From Phyllostachys edulis (Eukaryota > Streptophyta > Magnoliopsida > Poales > Poaceae): a DNA stretch of 64,000 nt. The notes beneath the pieces were generated by a model. It ran no database searches. It saw only the letters and a list, made by a program, of their open reading frames with translations, and was not told the DNA's origin. Where the stretch lies: positions 70,079,482 to 70,143,481 of the forward strand of contig CM070562.1 in NCBI GenBank assembly GCA_036346405.1, given 5' to 3'. A program made the translations under genes and the position numbers. Positions 33,375 to 42,948 of the stretch are shown piece by piece. Every line of letters starts with the position of its first letter. Within the stretch, counting starts at the first letter, position 1.

Positions 33375-36300
33375 ACAAGTTCATTCTGAGACTACTCACG
33401 AAGAGGAGAGCCAATGCATCTCCTCTGAAACTTTAAAACCAACCGATTGCATCTCCTCCATCGGACGTCTTCCTTACCTTGAGAGCGGTTGAAGTCGACC
33501 AGTGGTTGCACATTAAGGTTGGGGTCATGAGCTTTAAGTTTTGCTAATGCATAACTTCTGCGGATTTCGGCCCGCCTCCTTTATCGATTGACTTGGTTGG
33601 CCTTGAGTGGTCACGGATCTTGCAAAATCGACTTGATCCCCAATGGTACTTGTGTGAGCAGCTATTGTATCATCTTGAGGAGTCTTTCCCTCACTATGTA
33701 GCTCACCAAGCACATTGTTCAGAGGCGTGATGTTTCCTTGAAGTTTAATCTTCATTGCTTCCATCTCTGTTGGGTACAAGTCGAAGCCTCATGAACTTTT
33801 TGTTTCGACCACTTGCTCTGAAGAAATAAGATTGGTCAAACAAAATAAACTCCTAGAGGAAAAAGAAAACAAAAATAATCACGGGTAAAAGAATTTCTTA
33901 CCCACTAGTTGAGAATCAACTTCTTGACCTCTTCATTATGGGAAGCAGCGGTCTCGGCATACTTTTTCTCCCATGATACAATATCCTCTACATTCTTCTT
34001 TGCAATAAGGGCGGTGCAGTTTATAAATCACGGCTTTATCGCGATTTAGATCTCAAGTTCTCTCAATTTAACGTCCATTGCTAGAAAGGAAGTGGAAGTG
34101 AGAAAAGAAATAACTTCGTAAAGGATTGCGGGTAAAAATTACTTACTTGATATTAGAGTTCTCGGCGTCTCAAGGTTTTGATCTTTATTTTTGGACATAC
34201 GAGTAAGCTCGTGAATAATGAAGTTTTCTCTCTAACTTCATTACGGAGCTTTTTTCGTCTCGTCTTCTTTTTACGAAAAGAAGCAAGAGTTAGGTAAAGA
34301 TCAAAGATATAAGCGATCTTAAGTTCAGCACTTCTTTGTTTAATTTTCCTGCGACTTCATGGTTGCGAGTTAGCTTCTTTAAGCTTTTTCAGGAGGTCTA
34401 ATACCTCTTCCTAAACTTTTTCGACTCCTCTTTTTCATAATCGGCGAGTCGGCTAAGGTCTTAGCGTCCTTTGTTTAACCCGCAAAGGATAACGGTGGAC
34501 ATGAGCATGGGTCAATCGATTGTAAGTTCTTCTACAACCATTGACCTAGTCGTAAGTTCTTCTACGACAAAGCCCTTTGGTCATAAGTCTTTTCGACCAT
34601 TACCTAGTCGTGAGTTTTCCATGACAAATCCGTAAGCACTATATAAGTAGTCAAATCCAAGGTGACTATGAATAGCGATGACTTACCACCTCTCTACTGT
34701 TTGCGAGTTCCTTTTTTCTGTCGCGACTCTAGAAGTTGTCGATGATATTCACCGACAACGACAATTTGCTCTATGGCTTTACGCAAGATGAAAAAGCGAG
34801 TGAGAAACAAGAGAAGATTATACTGTATATATAAGTGCGATTAAGTACTTACATTCATGGTTGATCGAGCAAACATCGAGTAAACCGACTCAGGGATCTT
34901 GACTTGTCTACCCTCGTGACTTGGTCCCACCAAACCTTCTCAAGGCGTTCATTATCAAAGGTATCCCTCTATTGGGAATATCGTTGGGATGGGGGACTCG
35001 ATCGCGAGATCTGAAAGCGAAGACCCTACGATGGAAGCAGGCCCAAAAAGTCGGTAGAAGTTGAAATACTCTTCTTCCGATTACGTAACCGGTTTCTCTT
35101 TGGGTGGGAGGAGCGTCTGCAGCGATCTCCTTTCCCGCGCGGTGGGCGAACCGCCACCATCTTGACCGGAGCCTGCGGTTGCCTCTGTTCTATCCACGAC
35201 CATCTCGGTGGTCGTGGCGACCCTCTCGATGAGTCGCATTTGTTTTTGGAGCTTTCACGACCATCTCGATGGTCGCATGTTCTTCTTTGGAGTCTCCACG
35301 ACCATCTCTGTGGTCACGTTGCTACTTCAGAGGTTGTAGCCGCTACCTCTTGGGTACAACAGTACCTCATTGGTTGTCGTAACCACTTCAGCGCCACGAC
35401 TTCCTCTACCACGGGCCGAGGATGATCCTCGACCACTTCCTTGTTGTCTCTCCGGCGGTTGGAGAGGTAGCAATAGGCTTCTCAGCGGAAGCATTCTCGA
35501 AATTTGAAGTCGGGCTAAAAAGCAAGAAAAGGAAAGCAATTCGAGGTTGTGAAAAGGAAAAAGGTAAATTCTGTTCTTACACTTTAGTATATTTCACATA
35601 CCTCACCTTGGACCTAGCGAGAATTTGGGAGTCACTTTCCCAGCGGAAGATTTCTTCTTCTCTCGACCACTACGGTGAAGTTCGAGTTGAAGAATGGGCT
35701 TAGCCACGACCACGTCAGTCGTGGATTTTGAACGAGGACCATCTCTCGGTCTCGACTTCTGGATGGCCGAGATCGGTCTCGACCACTCCAAAGCGACATT
35801 GCCATCGACCATAGGCTCTCTTGAAGCGGTATTATCCTTCACAAAGACATAAAATCCTTCGGTTCTCCTTTTCCAAGTGCTTAACAAAACCGAGAGTGGG
35901 CGAAGCTGCGAAAGATTTTTTGTCATAATAGAAAGGTACCTTGGCCTTGCGAGGTTTGCGCTTTAGAGGTTGACTACTTGACCTCCTCCACTTGACTATT
36001 TTAGCCTCGGCTTGATTCTTGCTATATGCGCCACAAGCTTTGCGAGAGGATGCAGTGAAGGACTAGAACTCGAGCTCGCCCCTCCTTTGTCGTCACCCTT
36101 AAAAGTCGGCGTCTCTTGGGCGAAGGAGCTGAGCCTTTGTCCTTTGTCAACCCTGCACCGATGGTTATCAAGATGCTTCTTCATCATCCCGACGATTTTC
36201 CATGCCTACTTTACGTAAAGCAAAAGCGAAAGAGAAGAATTACTAAGCGGTCGTAAGATTTTCTCGACCGATATCAAGTAAATAAGTTTTTCTCGACCTT

Positions 36301-37330
36301 TCCTCGATAGTAAGATTTCCTACGGTCACGACTAAGTTGTAAGTTTTTCTACAACATTTCTCTAGTCGTAAGTTCTTTCTCGACTATAAAGTCTTAAAGA
36401 TAAAATCAACTCTTGATTACCTTTAGGCGAACCATCCTTTCCTCTGCGGATACGATCGCAAGGATTTTAGGAACCGCCACACTAAGTGGCGGAGACTTCT
36501 CAAAGCGAAGTTTGACTCTAACGTCAATCTCCATTTGGTGAAAGATCTGTTCAAGCAGATAAAGGCATCTTTTAAACAACTGCGAGAAAGACCAAACCGA
36601 GAGCTAAGTCGAAAATTCACTTACCCTCGTTGTAGTCCCTGGTTGGGTCTCATTAGCCAGTATCTCCACATAGGGATGCTCGTTTCTTCAAGGACTAATT
36701 CGGCGTGTGATGAAATCTTTCACCACATGCCATCCGTCGACCCTTCCTTCTTCAAGTCCTTGATAGCTTGAACATAAGGGCAATCCGGTGATATCTTGAG
36801 TCGAATCCATGAAGATTTCTTTTTGACCTTTCCCACGAAAGAGAGGCAGTCTTACGAGGTGACTTTCGGTAAAACCACCTCTTCCTCCATCCGACACGAA
36901 GACCGGGTGAAACTCTGAATATACTCCCTCGACTTCCGTCGTGGAGTTTTAGACCACAACTTCCAAGCAATCCCGCTTGCCGAGACATTCCATAGAAATA
37001 TTGGAAAAGCTCAAGGTCATGGGAATTCCTGTGCGCCTCGCACAAATATCTGGCGCTCGGCATGGTGATGGAGTTAGGACCAAGGTTCACTAACTCCACC
37101 CCAAAATCTTTCGAGCACAACGATGATGAAAGGGGTGAGCAGCGTTCGAAGGCCACACTCACAATAAGCACGGAAGGCGGAATTTGCCCATTCTCCTCGA
37201 CGGTAATCTTGCCCAATTGCGGAAGCCATTTCACAAGAGTCTTCTCTGGAATCTTCCGCGACAACTAGGGCTTGAATCTTCGCGCATCCATCTCGACTCT
37301 TCCCACTCGAAACTTTCTGGCCATCTCTCG
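33375..37330 (-). pseudogene. E antisense accessory gene (PF04195-like N-terminus, coiled-coil C-terminus)
   Basis: It reads leftward from a possible ATG near 37,325. The 37,264-36,752 frame carries a domain like the plant 'putative gypsy type transposon' family (PF04195): IVSVAFERC, then VELVNLGPNSITM and LCEAHRNSHDLELFQYFYG. A low-complexity and hairpin-rich middle part follows (about 36,400-34,700). The 3' part is coiled coil with two recognisable introns: 34,147-34,081 (donor GTAAGT, acceptor TTCTAG) and 33,901-33,818 (GTAAGA, TTCAG). The second is at the same codon and phase as in T1 and D. Frameshifts are common. Function unknown; a nuclear or regulatory role has been proposed for such genes in other Tat elements. 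Confidence 0.7.
35193..35325. repeat. CACGACCATCTC hairpin repeats in the E antisense gene
   Basis: Three copies of CACGACCATCTC near 35,197, 35,259 and 35,299, each followed by a TGGTCG-type partner (CCACGACCA/TGGTCGTGG in the first). They could encode short Thr/Val-rich peptide repeats on the minus strand or be structural. Confidence 0.55.
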
Positions 37331-37483
37331 GAAGCAGAAATTTTGGGTCGAAAAAGAGGGCACAATTGGAGTGGCAGCGGAGAAGGCAAGAACGACTCGG
37401 CGGCGGAGAAGGCAAGAGCTTGAAGAACAGCAGGAGCAATTTGGGGGAAAAGTAAGATCTTAGGTTTTACCCTCCGGTGAGTA

Positions 37484-37495
37484 TATATAACCGCG
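37484..37495 (-). promoter_or_regulatory. TATA box of the E antisense gene
   Basis: The minus strand reads GGTTATATATACTC. It lies about 160 bp before the likely ATG near 37,325 and about 420 bp inside the 3' LTR. Position and direction parallel the D site at 25,259-25,266. Confidence 0.6.
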
Positions 37496-37898
37496 TACCT
37501 TGAGCCGGAGGCGTGACATTCCAAGGGTCGCCACCGTCTCGGGAACCGCTTCAACAGATAGGCTAACGGGCGTCGTTTGAGATTCCCCAGTGTGTCCGTT
37601 CGAGAAATTCAGGTTTGCGTTTACATCTCAAGCGAAATTACTTCCTTGGTTAGATCTTTTCAACCAAAGGAAATGATAATCGGAAAGTTCCTTCTTCCGA
37701 TCACTATACTACGACCACCTTGTGATCGTAGAAATGCTTTTACGACCACTTGATAGTCGTAAGCAATTTTCTTGACCAAGCACATTTCTGGTCAAAGTAG
37801 TATACAATCGAAGAGTTTTTCCTTCGATTATTTTCTACGATCCTCTCATGATCGTAAGACCATCTAGAACCCCTTTACCAAGTAAGTTGCTTTCACTT

Positions 37899-37914
37899 GA
37901 AGCTGGGGGCTAGA
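37899..37914 (+). other. E polypurine tract
   Basis: GAAGCTGGGGGCTAGA lies immediately before the LTR start TGACGAGG. Confidence 0.8.
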
Positions 37915-38629
37915 TGACGAGGATATAATAATCCTCATTTTACCTTTTATCTATAATTTTTATTATAGGTAAATATGACGTCATGTGAACCCTGAGTGTA
38001 CCCCTTAATGTTATGAAGGAAGAACCAAATGGATGGTCGTAAGTTCTTCTACGACCACCCCCATAGTCGTAAGTTATGCTACGACTATCCCATAGTCGTA
38101 AGTCTTGCTACGACTACCTCATAGTCGTAGATTCCTCTACGACTAGGTCAGCCACGACCACCTTATAATCAAATGAACACTGCAGACAAGTGGGTCTTAT
38201 TGATTAAGGGATTCAAACGATCATCATCGTTGTTATTCTCTGAGAATAATGGCACGTAATACCCATTATCTACGGTATATAGTTGTGAGCGGCGTGGAGG
38301 AATTAATACACGGTAATTACTACCAACATCGCCGTTCAGAGAGGTGATGAGGCGCTTTACGAGTAATCCGCTCCTTCACGCACTATAAAAGGCGGCAACT
38401 AGAGAAAGGAGAGGATCGAGCCATCAGAATACAAGCACTATCTGTAATAGTCTTAGTTTTTCCCCGATTGTTCAATATACACTCAATACCATACACACAC
38501 AGGAGTAGGGTTGTTATTCTCTCGGAGAAGGCCCGAACACAGTATAAAAATTCCGTGTCAATCTCTGCATGATTCTATTCTAGGAGACCCCGAATCAAAC
38601 AATCTTTACGTAAGTTCGGTTCTAAAACA
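37915..38629 (+). repeat. E 3' LTR (also 5' LTR of a partial second copy)
   Basis: 715 bp, TGACGAGG...TAAAACA. It aligns end to end with 25,501-26,216. It is followed not by host DNA but by another E primer site and gag start, so it serves two internal regions. TATA CTATAAAA at 38,383-38,390. Confidence 0.9.
38035..38151. repeat. Four tandem ~29-bp hairpin units in E U3
   Basis: Stems GGTCGTA/TACGACC, ATAGTCGTA/TACGACTAT, TAGTCGTA/TACGACTA and TAGTCGTAG/CTACGACTA follow each other at about 29-bp spacing. They end about 230 bp upstream of the TATA box. The 5' LTR has the same units at 25,617-25,733, with some stems broken. Confidence 0.8.
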
Positions 38630-39133
38630 CCGCCAGATTGGCGCCGACCATGGGGATCTTCGGTAATTTCTTGTCAAACATTCTCTCTGCTTTTCCAAAT
38701 CTCATGCACTCATGGCGGGGAGAATGGAGCGAGGAGAACTCGGGTTCGACTTGGCGGTACGCAGACGTCGACATGGATGCCGGATTCGGTTACGAACCGA
38801 GTAATGACTCATCCTATGGCATTGCTGCCTCCGGGGATCTTCCCACAGATCCAGGAGACAATGTCGCCGGTGGAGTTGAGGAGGGATCCTTATCCCTTAC
38901 AACAATACGTCCAAGAGAGGAATCTACCCTCTCAAGGGGCAAGGGTCAATCTGACCAGGACCACACCCAGGTGGACTCACGACACGACGAGAGTTTTTCC
39001 TCGAAGTGTCCAAGTTCCCCTAAGGCGGTCCGACTTGGTGAGGCAAGCTCTAGAAGCCACAATTCTGGGACTTCACCGGCATCTGGTGATTCTCTCTCTC
39101 TCTGGATAACGCCAGAGAGAGCGGGATCAAGCA
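38630..39133 (+). pseudogene. Partial second E copy: primer site and gag N-terminus
   Basis: Primer site TGGCGCCGACCATGGGGA (38,639-38,656) is followed by a gag start at ATG 38,650. About 160 codons are open (MGIFGNFLSNILSAFPNLM; DVDMDAGFGYEPSNDSSYG). It matches E 26,223-26,690 but keeps the frame that E has lost. At about 39,133, in GGATCAAGCAT, the match to E ends and D sequence resumes. The frame runs on to 39,150 by chance. This is a truncated tandem unit, not a full element. Confidence 0.8.
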
Positions 39134-40505
39134 TCCAAGAAATTAATTAGGTATGTACAAATGAAAGAGGTCGTATGTGTGCATACCTTTAATAGTTTCT
39201 TGATGATTTGGTGTTTTGAACCCCCCCCCTTCTTTGTTTTGTATAGGTTTTCTGGTGTTCCGGTTGATTCCGACTAGAATCTTCCTGAGGACCTGACACC
39301 TGTGGAAGTTATTGACCAAAGCACTTCCCAGGACAAAGTTCCTGAGGAAACAGTGGTCGAAGAAGCCCCTGAGGAGGTGTCAAAGCCAACGGCCGAGTTG
39401 GATCCATTGGTGGTTCTAACTCCTTCTGCGGAGGTAGATGCCCCTAAAGGCTCTCAACAGGATCCGACCAATGTTGGTAATCCTTCTCAACCTGACATGT
39501 TCCCTTTTCACCCTTGATTTATCGAGGATAAGGAGCTTGATGAGGCATGAGGAAAAATATCGGATCATCAAATCAAAACGCATCCTGATTCAATATTTGG
39601 CGGTTATAATGATTTGGCAATCCGGGTAAGTATCTACGACCAGTTTCATAGTCTCTCTTAAAAGTTTTACAGGGAACTTAAAGAGGAAATGCTATTTGTG
39701 TAGCATCTGGTCGAGAATTTTGCTGTGGTCGGAGGACTAACCCAGCGGTTTACAGATTTGGAGCAGAAACACTCCGAATTGGAAAGTAAGAACTTTCCAC
39801 TTAACCTTTTTCTTTCTTCAATACTTTGTCCTTCTCTAATTATTCTCCCTCATCGTATTCGATAGATTTGGAGAAAATAAAAGAAGAAATCGTGGTCGAT
39901 AAAGCCAGAATAACTCTGCTTGAAGAAGAGAATCAGGCTAAGGACCGGTCAATTGCAGATGGATCGACCAGGAATGAGACACTTAACAAGAAAATTAAAG
40001 GTAATAGGTCGTAAACTTGACTTATTATCTCCCTCTGATCATGTTGTGCTTTACTACTTGTTTTATTCGTGTAGAGCAAACGCAAGCGCTGAACAGAACC
40101 GAGAAGGCTTTGGAATTTGAGCAGGGAAAGGAGGCAGCTCTTGTGAAGAATCTTGATGAAAAGATTCATGCTTTGAACAAGATAATCTTTGATATGGGAT
40201 CAAGATCAAGCATGCCTAATTTAAGAGATCCAATAGAGAAAATGAACTATATAGGCCAACTTCTAGGAGATTTCAGTGGTCTGCTCAAAACTACTCAAGA
40301 GAATTATGCCCATAGTATGAAAGAAGGCGTTGCTACTGGAGTTAGTTTTGCGCTGGCAAAACTGAAGGCTTCCGACCCCTCTATTAATCTCCAAGCTGTT
40401 GAGGATTACTTCAATTGCCTGCCTGATAAGGCGACCAAGCTTATGGAAGAACTTAGGCCACTTGGAGACAAAATTGTAGAGGAGATGGATGTCGGATCTC
40501 CATGA
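39134..40505 (+). pseudogene. D antisense accessory gene, exons 2-6 region
   Basis: Exons at about 39,134-39,150, 39,247-39,625, 39,704-39,785, 39,866-40,000 and 40,075-40,505 (TGA). Introns 39,151-39,246, 39,626-39,703, 39,786-39,865 and 40,001-40,074 all start GT and end AG. The reading frame runs on across the last three junctions (for example IR|HLVENF, then ELE|N and KIK|EQ with split codons). The protein is acidic at first (EETVVEEAPEEV), then coiled coil, ending in KLKASDPSI, YFNCLPDKATKL and KIVEEMD, similar to T1. Exon 39,247-39,625 has three in-frame stops (near 39,277, 39,515 and 39,547). Function unknown. Confidence 0.8.
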
Positions 40506-41490
40506 AGCAGTAATTAGTCTGGAGATATTCAAGAGTAGGGCATTGTAATATAAGAATTGTAAATAAAACTTACCTTTGTGTCATCAACAATCATCTTCTT
40601 ATCCCGTTGAATTTTTGTAAAATTCTCGTATGCTCCCTAGCCCCCGACTGCTTTGTAGTAGAAGAGCCAAGAAGGAGAAATAAAAAGTCGAAACCATTGT
40701 TTTGAGGGTTTATACTGATCACAAGACAAAACTGATCGTAACAATACTAGTAAATCATTTTGGTCGGAACCAGTGTATGATTTCGACTAGTTATAGATAT
40801 TTTGTTTGTTATAATCGAAATACCAAACAAAATTGTTTATGGCCGGAAAAAAGATTTGTTGTATTGACAAAAGTAGAAATGCAAGAATGCATGCAAAAAC
40901 GATAATTGATCGTATTTATATATACGACCCAAAACTGGTCGAAAAATACTGCTAAGAATAGAAGATATAGAAAAATATTTCACAAAACGTGCTCAGGCTC
41001 AAGTCCGACTGGCAGCAAGGATCGTAAGAAAAGAACCGTCGCAAGGAAGCTCCTTCCAGTGGGCAGGACCACGTGTGAAAAAGGAGAGACTTCGACTAGG
41101 AGGTTTTTCGTGTCCCGACTAGTAGCCAAACGAGAGTAGAACAGATTTTTGAAATTAAGAAATATAACCTTCATAATCTTAATAATATAAAGCACTATAT
41201 GAAGTTTTTTATACTATGCTCTGTTTACTCGTATGGTTGCGCGTGGAATCATTCATGGAATGATTACGACTAGGACCTATACAGCGTATGACACAGATGT
41301 CGTTGCCAAAGAGTAACAGAGATCCTGGTAAAGGATATCAGAGAGAAAAAATTGTCATCTCCGACCATCTTAAACAACAATAATAAGTGACCAGAATATA
41401 GGTATAGATATATAAACCATATCACTCGTCGAAAAGAAATGAATGAATGCACTAATGAAATGAAAAGAATTGAAATAATGTAAAAAAGAA
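40506..41490 (-). other. D spacer between pol and the antisense gene
   Basis: About 1 kb, AT-rich, between two convergent gene ends. It holds one degenerate copy (41,040-41,105) of the unit repeated three times in T1 and E. A poly(A)-like signal AATAAA occurs at 40,561-40,567, about 60 bp after the accessory gene stop. No gene is seen. Confidence 0.55.
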
Positions 41491-42630
41491 TTAGACATAG
41501 AACTTACGCAATTGATCAATTTTCCAAGAATTTGACAAAACTTGCCCGTCTGACATGGCTAGTCGTACAGAACTTGGTCGGGTAACTTCGACCACAGTGT
41601 AAGGACCTTCCCACTTGGGAGAAAGTTTGTTGCGATTTGCCTAATTCTGAATTTTTCTGAGAACCAGATCACCTACAGCAAGGCTGCGAGGTTGCACCTT
41701 ACGACTGTGGTACCTTCGCATGGCTTGTTGATATACTGCTGATCGTACCAGGGCTTGGTTTCGTTGTTCTTCAAGGAGATTGATATCGTCGAGTCGTCCT
41801 TCATTCTGATCGCTTTTGTTCAAACAATCAGTTCGAGCAGAGCCAAGTTTTAGTTCTGGAGGAAGCATGTCTTCAGCACCATAAACCAAGAATAATGACG
41901 TTTCACCAGTCGCACGACTAGTCGTGGTCCGAACGGCCCATAATACAGACGGAAGTTCTTGGACCCAAGCTCCTGACCGTTTGATTAACTAGTCGAATAC
42001 TCGGCGTTTGATCCCCTACATGATAATACCATTGGCTCGCTCAACTGCTCCATTGCTCTGTGGATGAGCAACCGAAGCAAAATGAACCTTGATACCAAGT
42101 TCATCGCAGAATTCTTGGAATTGACCGCTTGAGAACTGGGTACCGTTGTCTGTGATTATACAACTGGGTACACCAAATCGTGTGATCATATTTTTTTGTC
42201 AGAAATCTCTTAGCAGCCTCAGTTGTAGTTTTAACAGCAGGCTCGGTTTCAATCCATTTTGTAAACGTGTCAATCATGACGAAAGGAATTCGAAGCCCCC
42301 GAGTGCTCTTGAGAAAGGTCCCAGAATGTCCAGTCCCTAGGTTGCAAAAGGCCAAGAAAGAGGAATTGTTTGTAAAGCTTGCGCCGGCTGATGTACTTGT
42401 CGGCTATGAAACTGACATTGTACGCACTTCGTCACGAGCTCTTTTGCGTCATGAAGGGTAGTTGGCCAGTAGTATCCTTGCCTGAAGGCTTTACCGACCA
42501 ATGTTATGTAGGAATGATATGCTCCACAGACTCCTTCATGGATTTGGGTTAGCAACTTAATGCCATCCGGTTGAGATATGCATCTCATCAACACTCCGTG
42601 AGATCCTCGTTTATACAAGATACGTTCAAT
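41491..42630 (-). pseudogene. D integrase
   Basis: Reading leftward from about 42,618: YKRGSHGVLMRCI, the zinc-binding module with HEGVCGAYHS and KCVQCQFH (HHCC complete), then GPFLKSTRG and the first catalytic Asp in VMIDTFTKWIE (near 42,260). A frameshift near 42,190 separates the rest. The second Asp lies in the region near 42,140 (plus-strand GTTGTCTGTG = T-D-N). The C-terminal part 41,889-41,641 (MVYGAEDMLPPEL, RSLAVGDLVLRK) ends at RKFYV-TAA, 41,491. It joins element DNA into the host; here broken by one frameshift and stops near 42,337 and 41,638. Confidence 0.85.
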
Positions 42631-42948
42631 AAGAGTGTATGATTTGGCTTTTAGTATATACGATCAGCCTCTACATCATCTTCGGAATTATGTCATCTTT
42701 GAAGATAATTGTAGATCGATGTCATCCGATTCCTACCTTGATCGTGTGGCGCCAACCGTCAACGACCTGTGGAGCATCCATGTTCTCACGATCGGTATGT
42801 ACGACCTGTAAGGAATCTCGGAAGGCTCGACAACCCAGGGCGAATCGAGTTGCTCGAGAAAAACTTCGGGCGGGACGGTTGTCCTCGTGGAGGCCATCTA
42901 TGCCAACTGGTATGCTAGAAAGTTTTCCTTTCTAGGAATATGCTGGAT
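42631..42948 (-). other. D pol linker between second RNase H and integrase
   Basis: On the minus strand, pieces such as RKENFLAYQLA and VPPEVFLEQLDSPWV match the linker of T1 (620-790). Several stops occur. It continues the pol reading frame and is not a separate gene. Confidence 0.65.

Larger units (their letters stand above)
34520..37829. repeat. Dispersed hairpins with loop AGTTYTTC
   Basis: Perfect stems around a shared 8-nt loop: TTGTA/TACAA at 34,520-34,537, GTCGTA/TACGAC at 34,549-34,568, GTTGTA/TACAAC at 36,336-36,355, AATCGAAG/CTTCGATT at 37,806-37,829. Imperfect relatives fill the surrounding clusters 34,570-34,626, 36,246-36,388 and 37,681-37,860. The stems differ but stay paired while the loop is kept. 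Confidence 0.75.
25501..38629 (+). mobile_element. E: Tat-lineage element, innermost insert
   Basis: LTR (25,501-26,216), primer site, gag, protease, RT, RNase H, second RNase H, integrase, repeat spacer, antisense accessory gene on the minus strand, polypurine tract, LTR (37,915-38,629). The element is 13.1 kb. GCTCC precedes the 5' LTR at 25,496-25,500; no matching 3' duplication is found because extra E-type sequence follows the 3' LTR. It is related to D (LTRs of both start TGACGAGGAT) but is a different subfamily. Reading frames are broken by very many small indels. Confidence 0.9.

Noticed and set aside
38638..38649. Start of the partial gag at TTG 38,638
   Set aside because: That codon lies in the primer binding site. 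The ATG at 38,650 is the first normal start, although even this lies within the site's edge.
39626..39672. A 47-nt intron ending at TTTTACAG in the D antisense gene
   Set aside because: Too short for plant introns. The acceptor at 39,702-39,703 gives 78 nt and keeps the coding frame.
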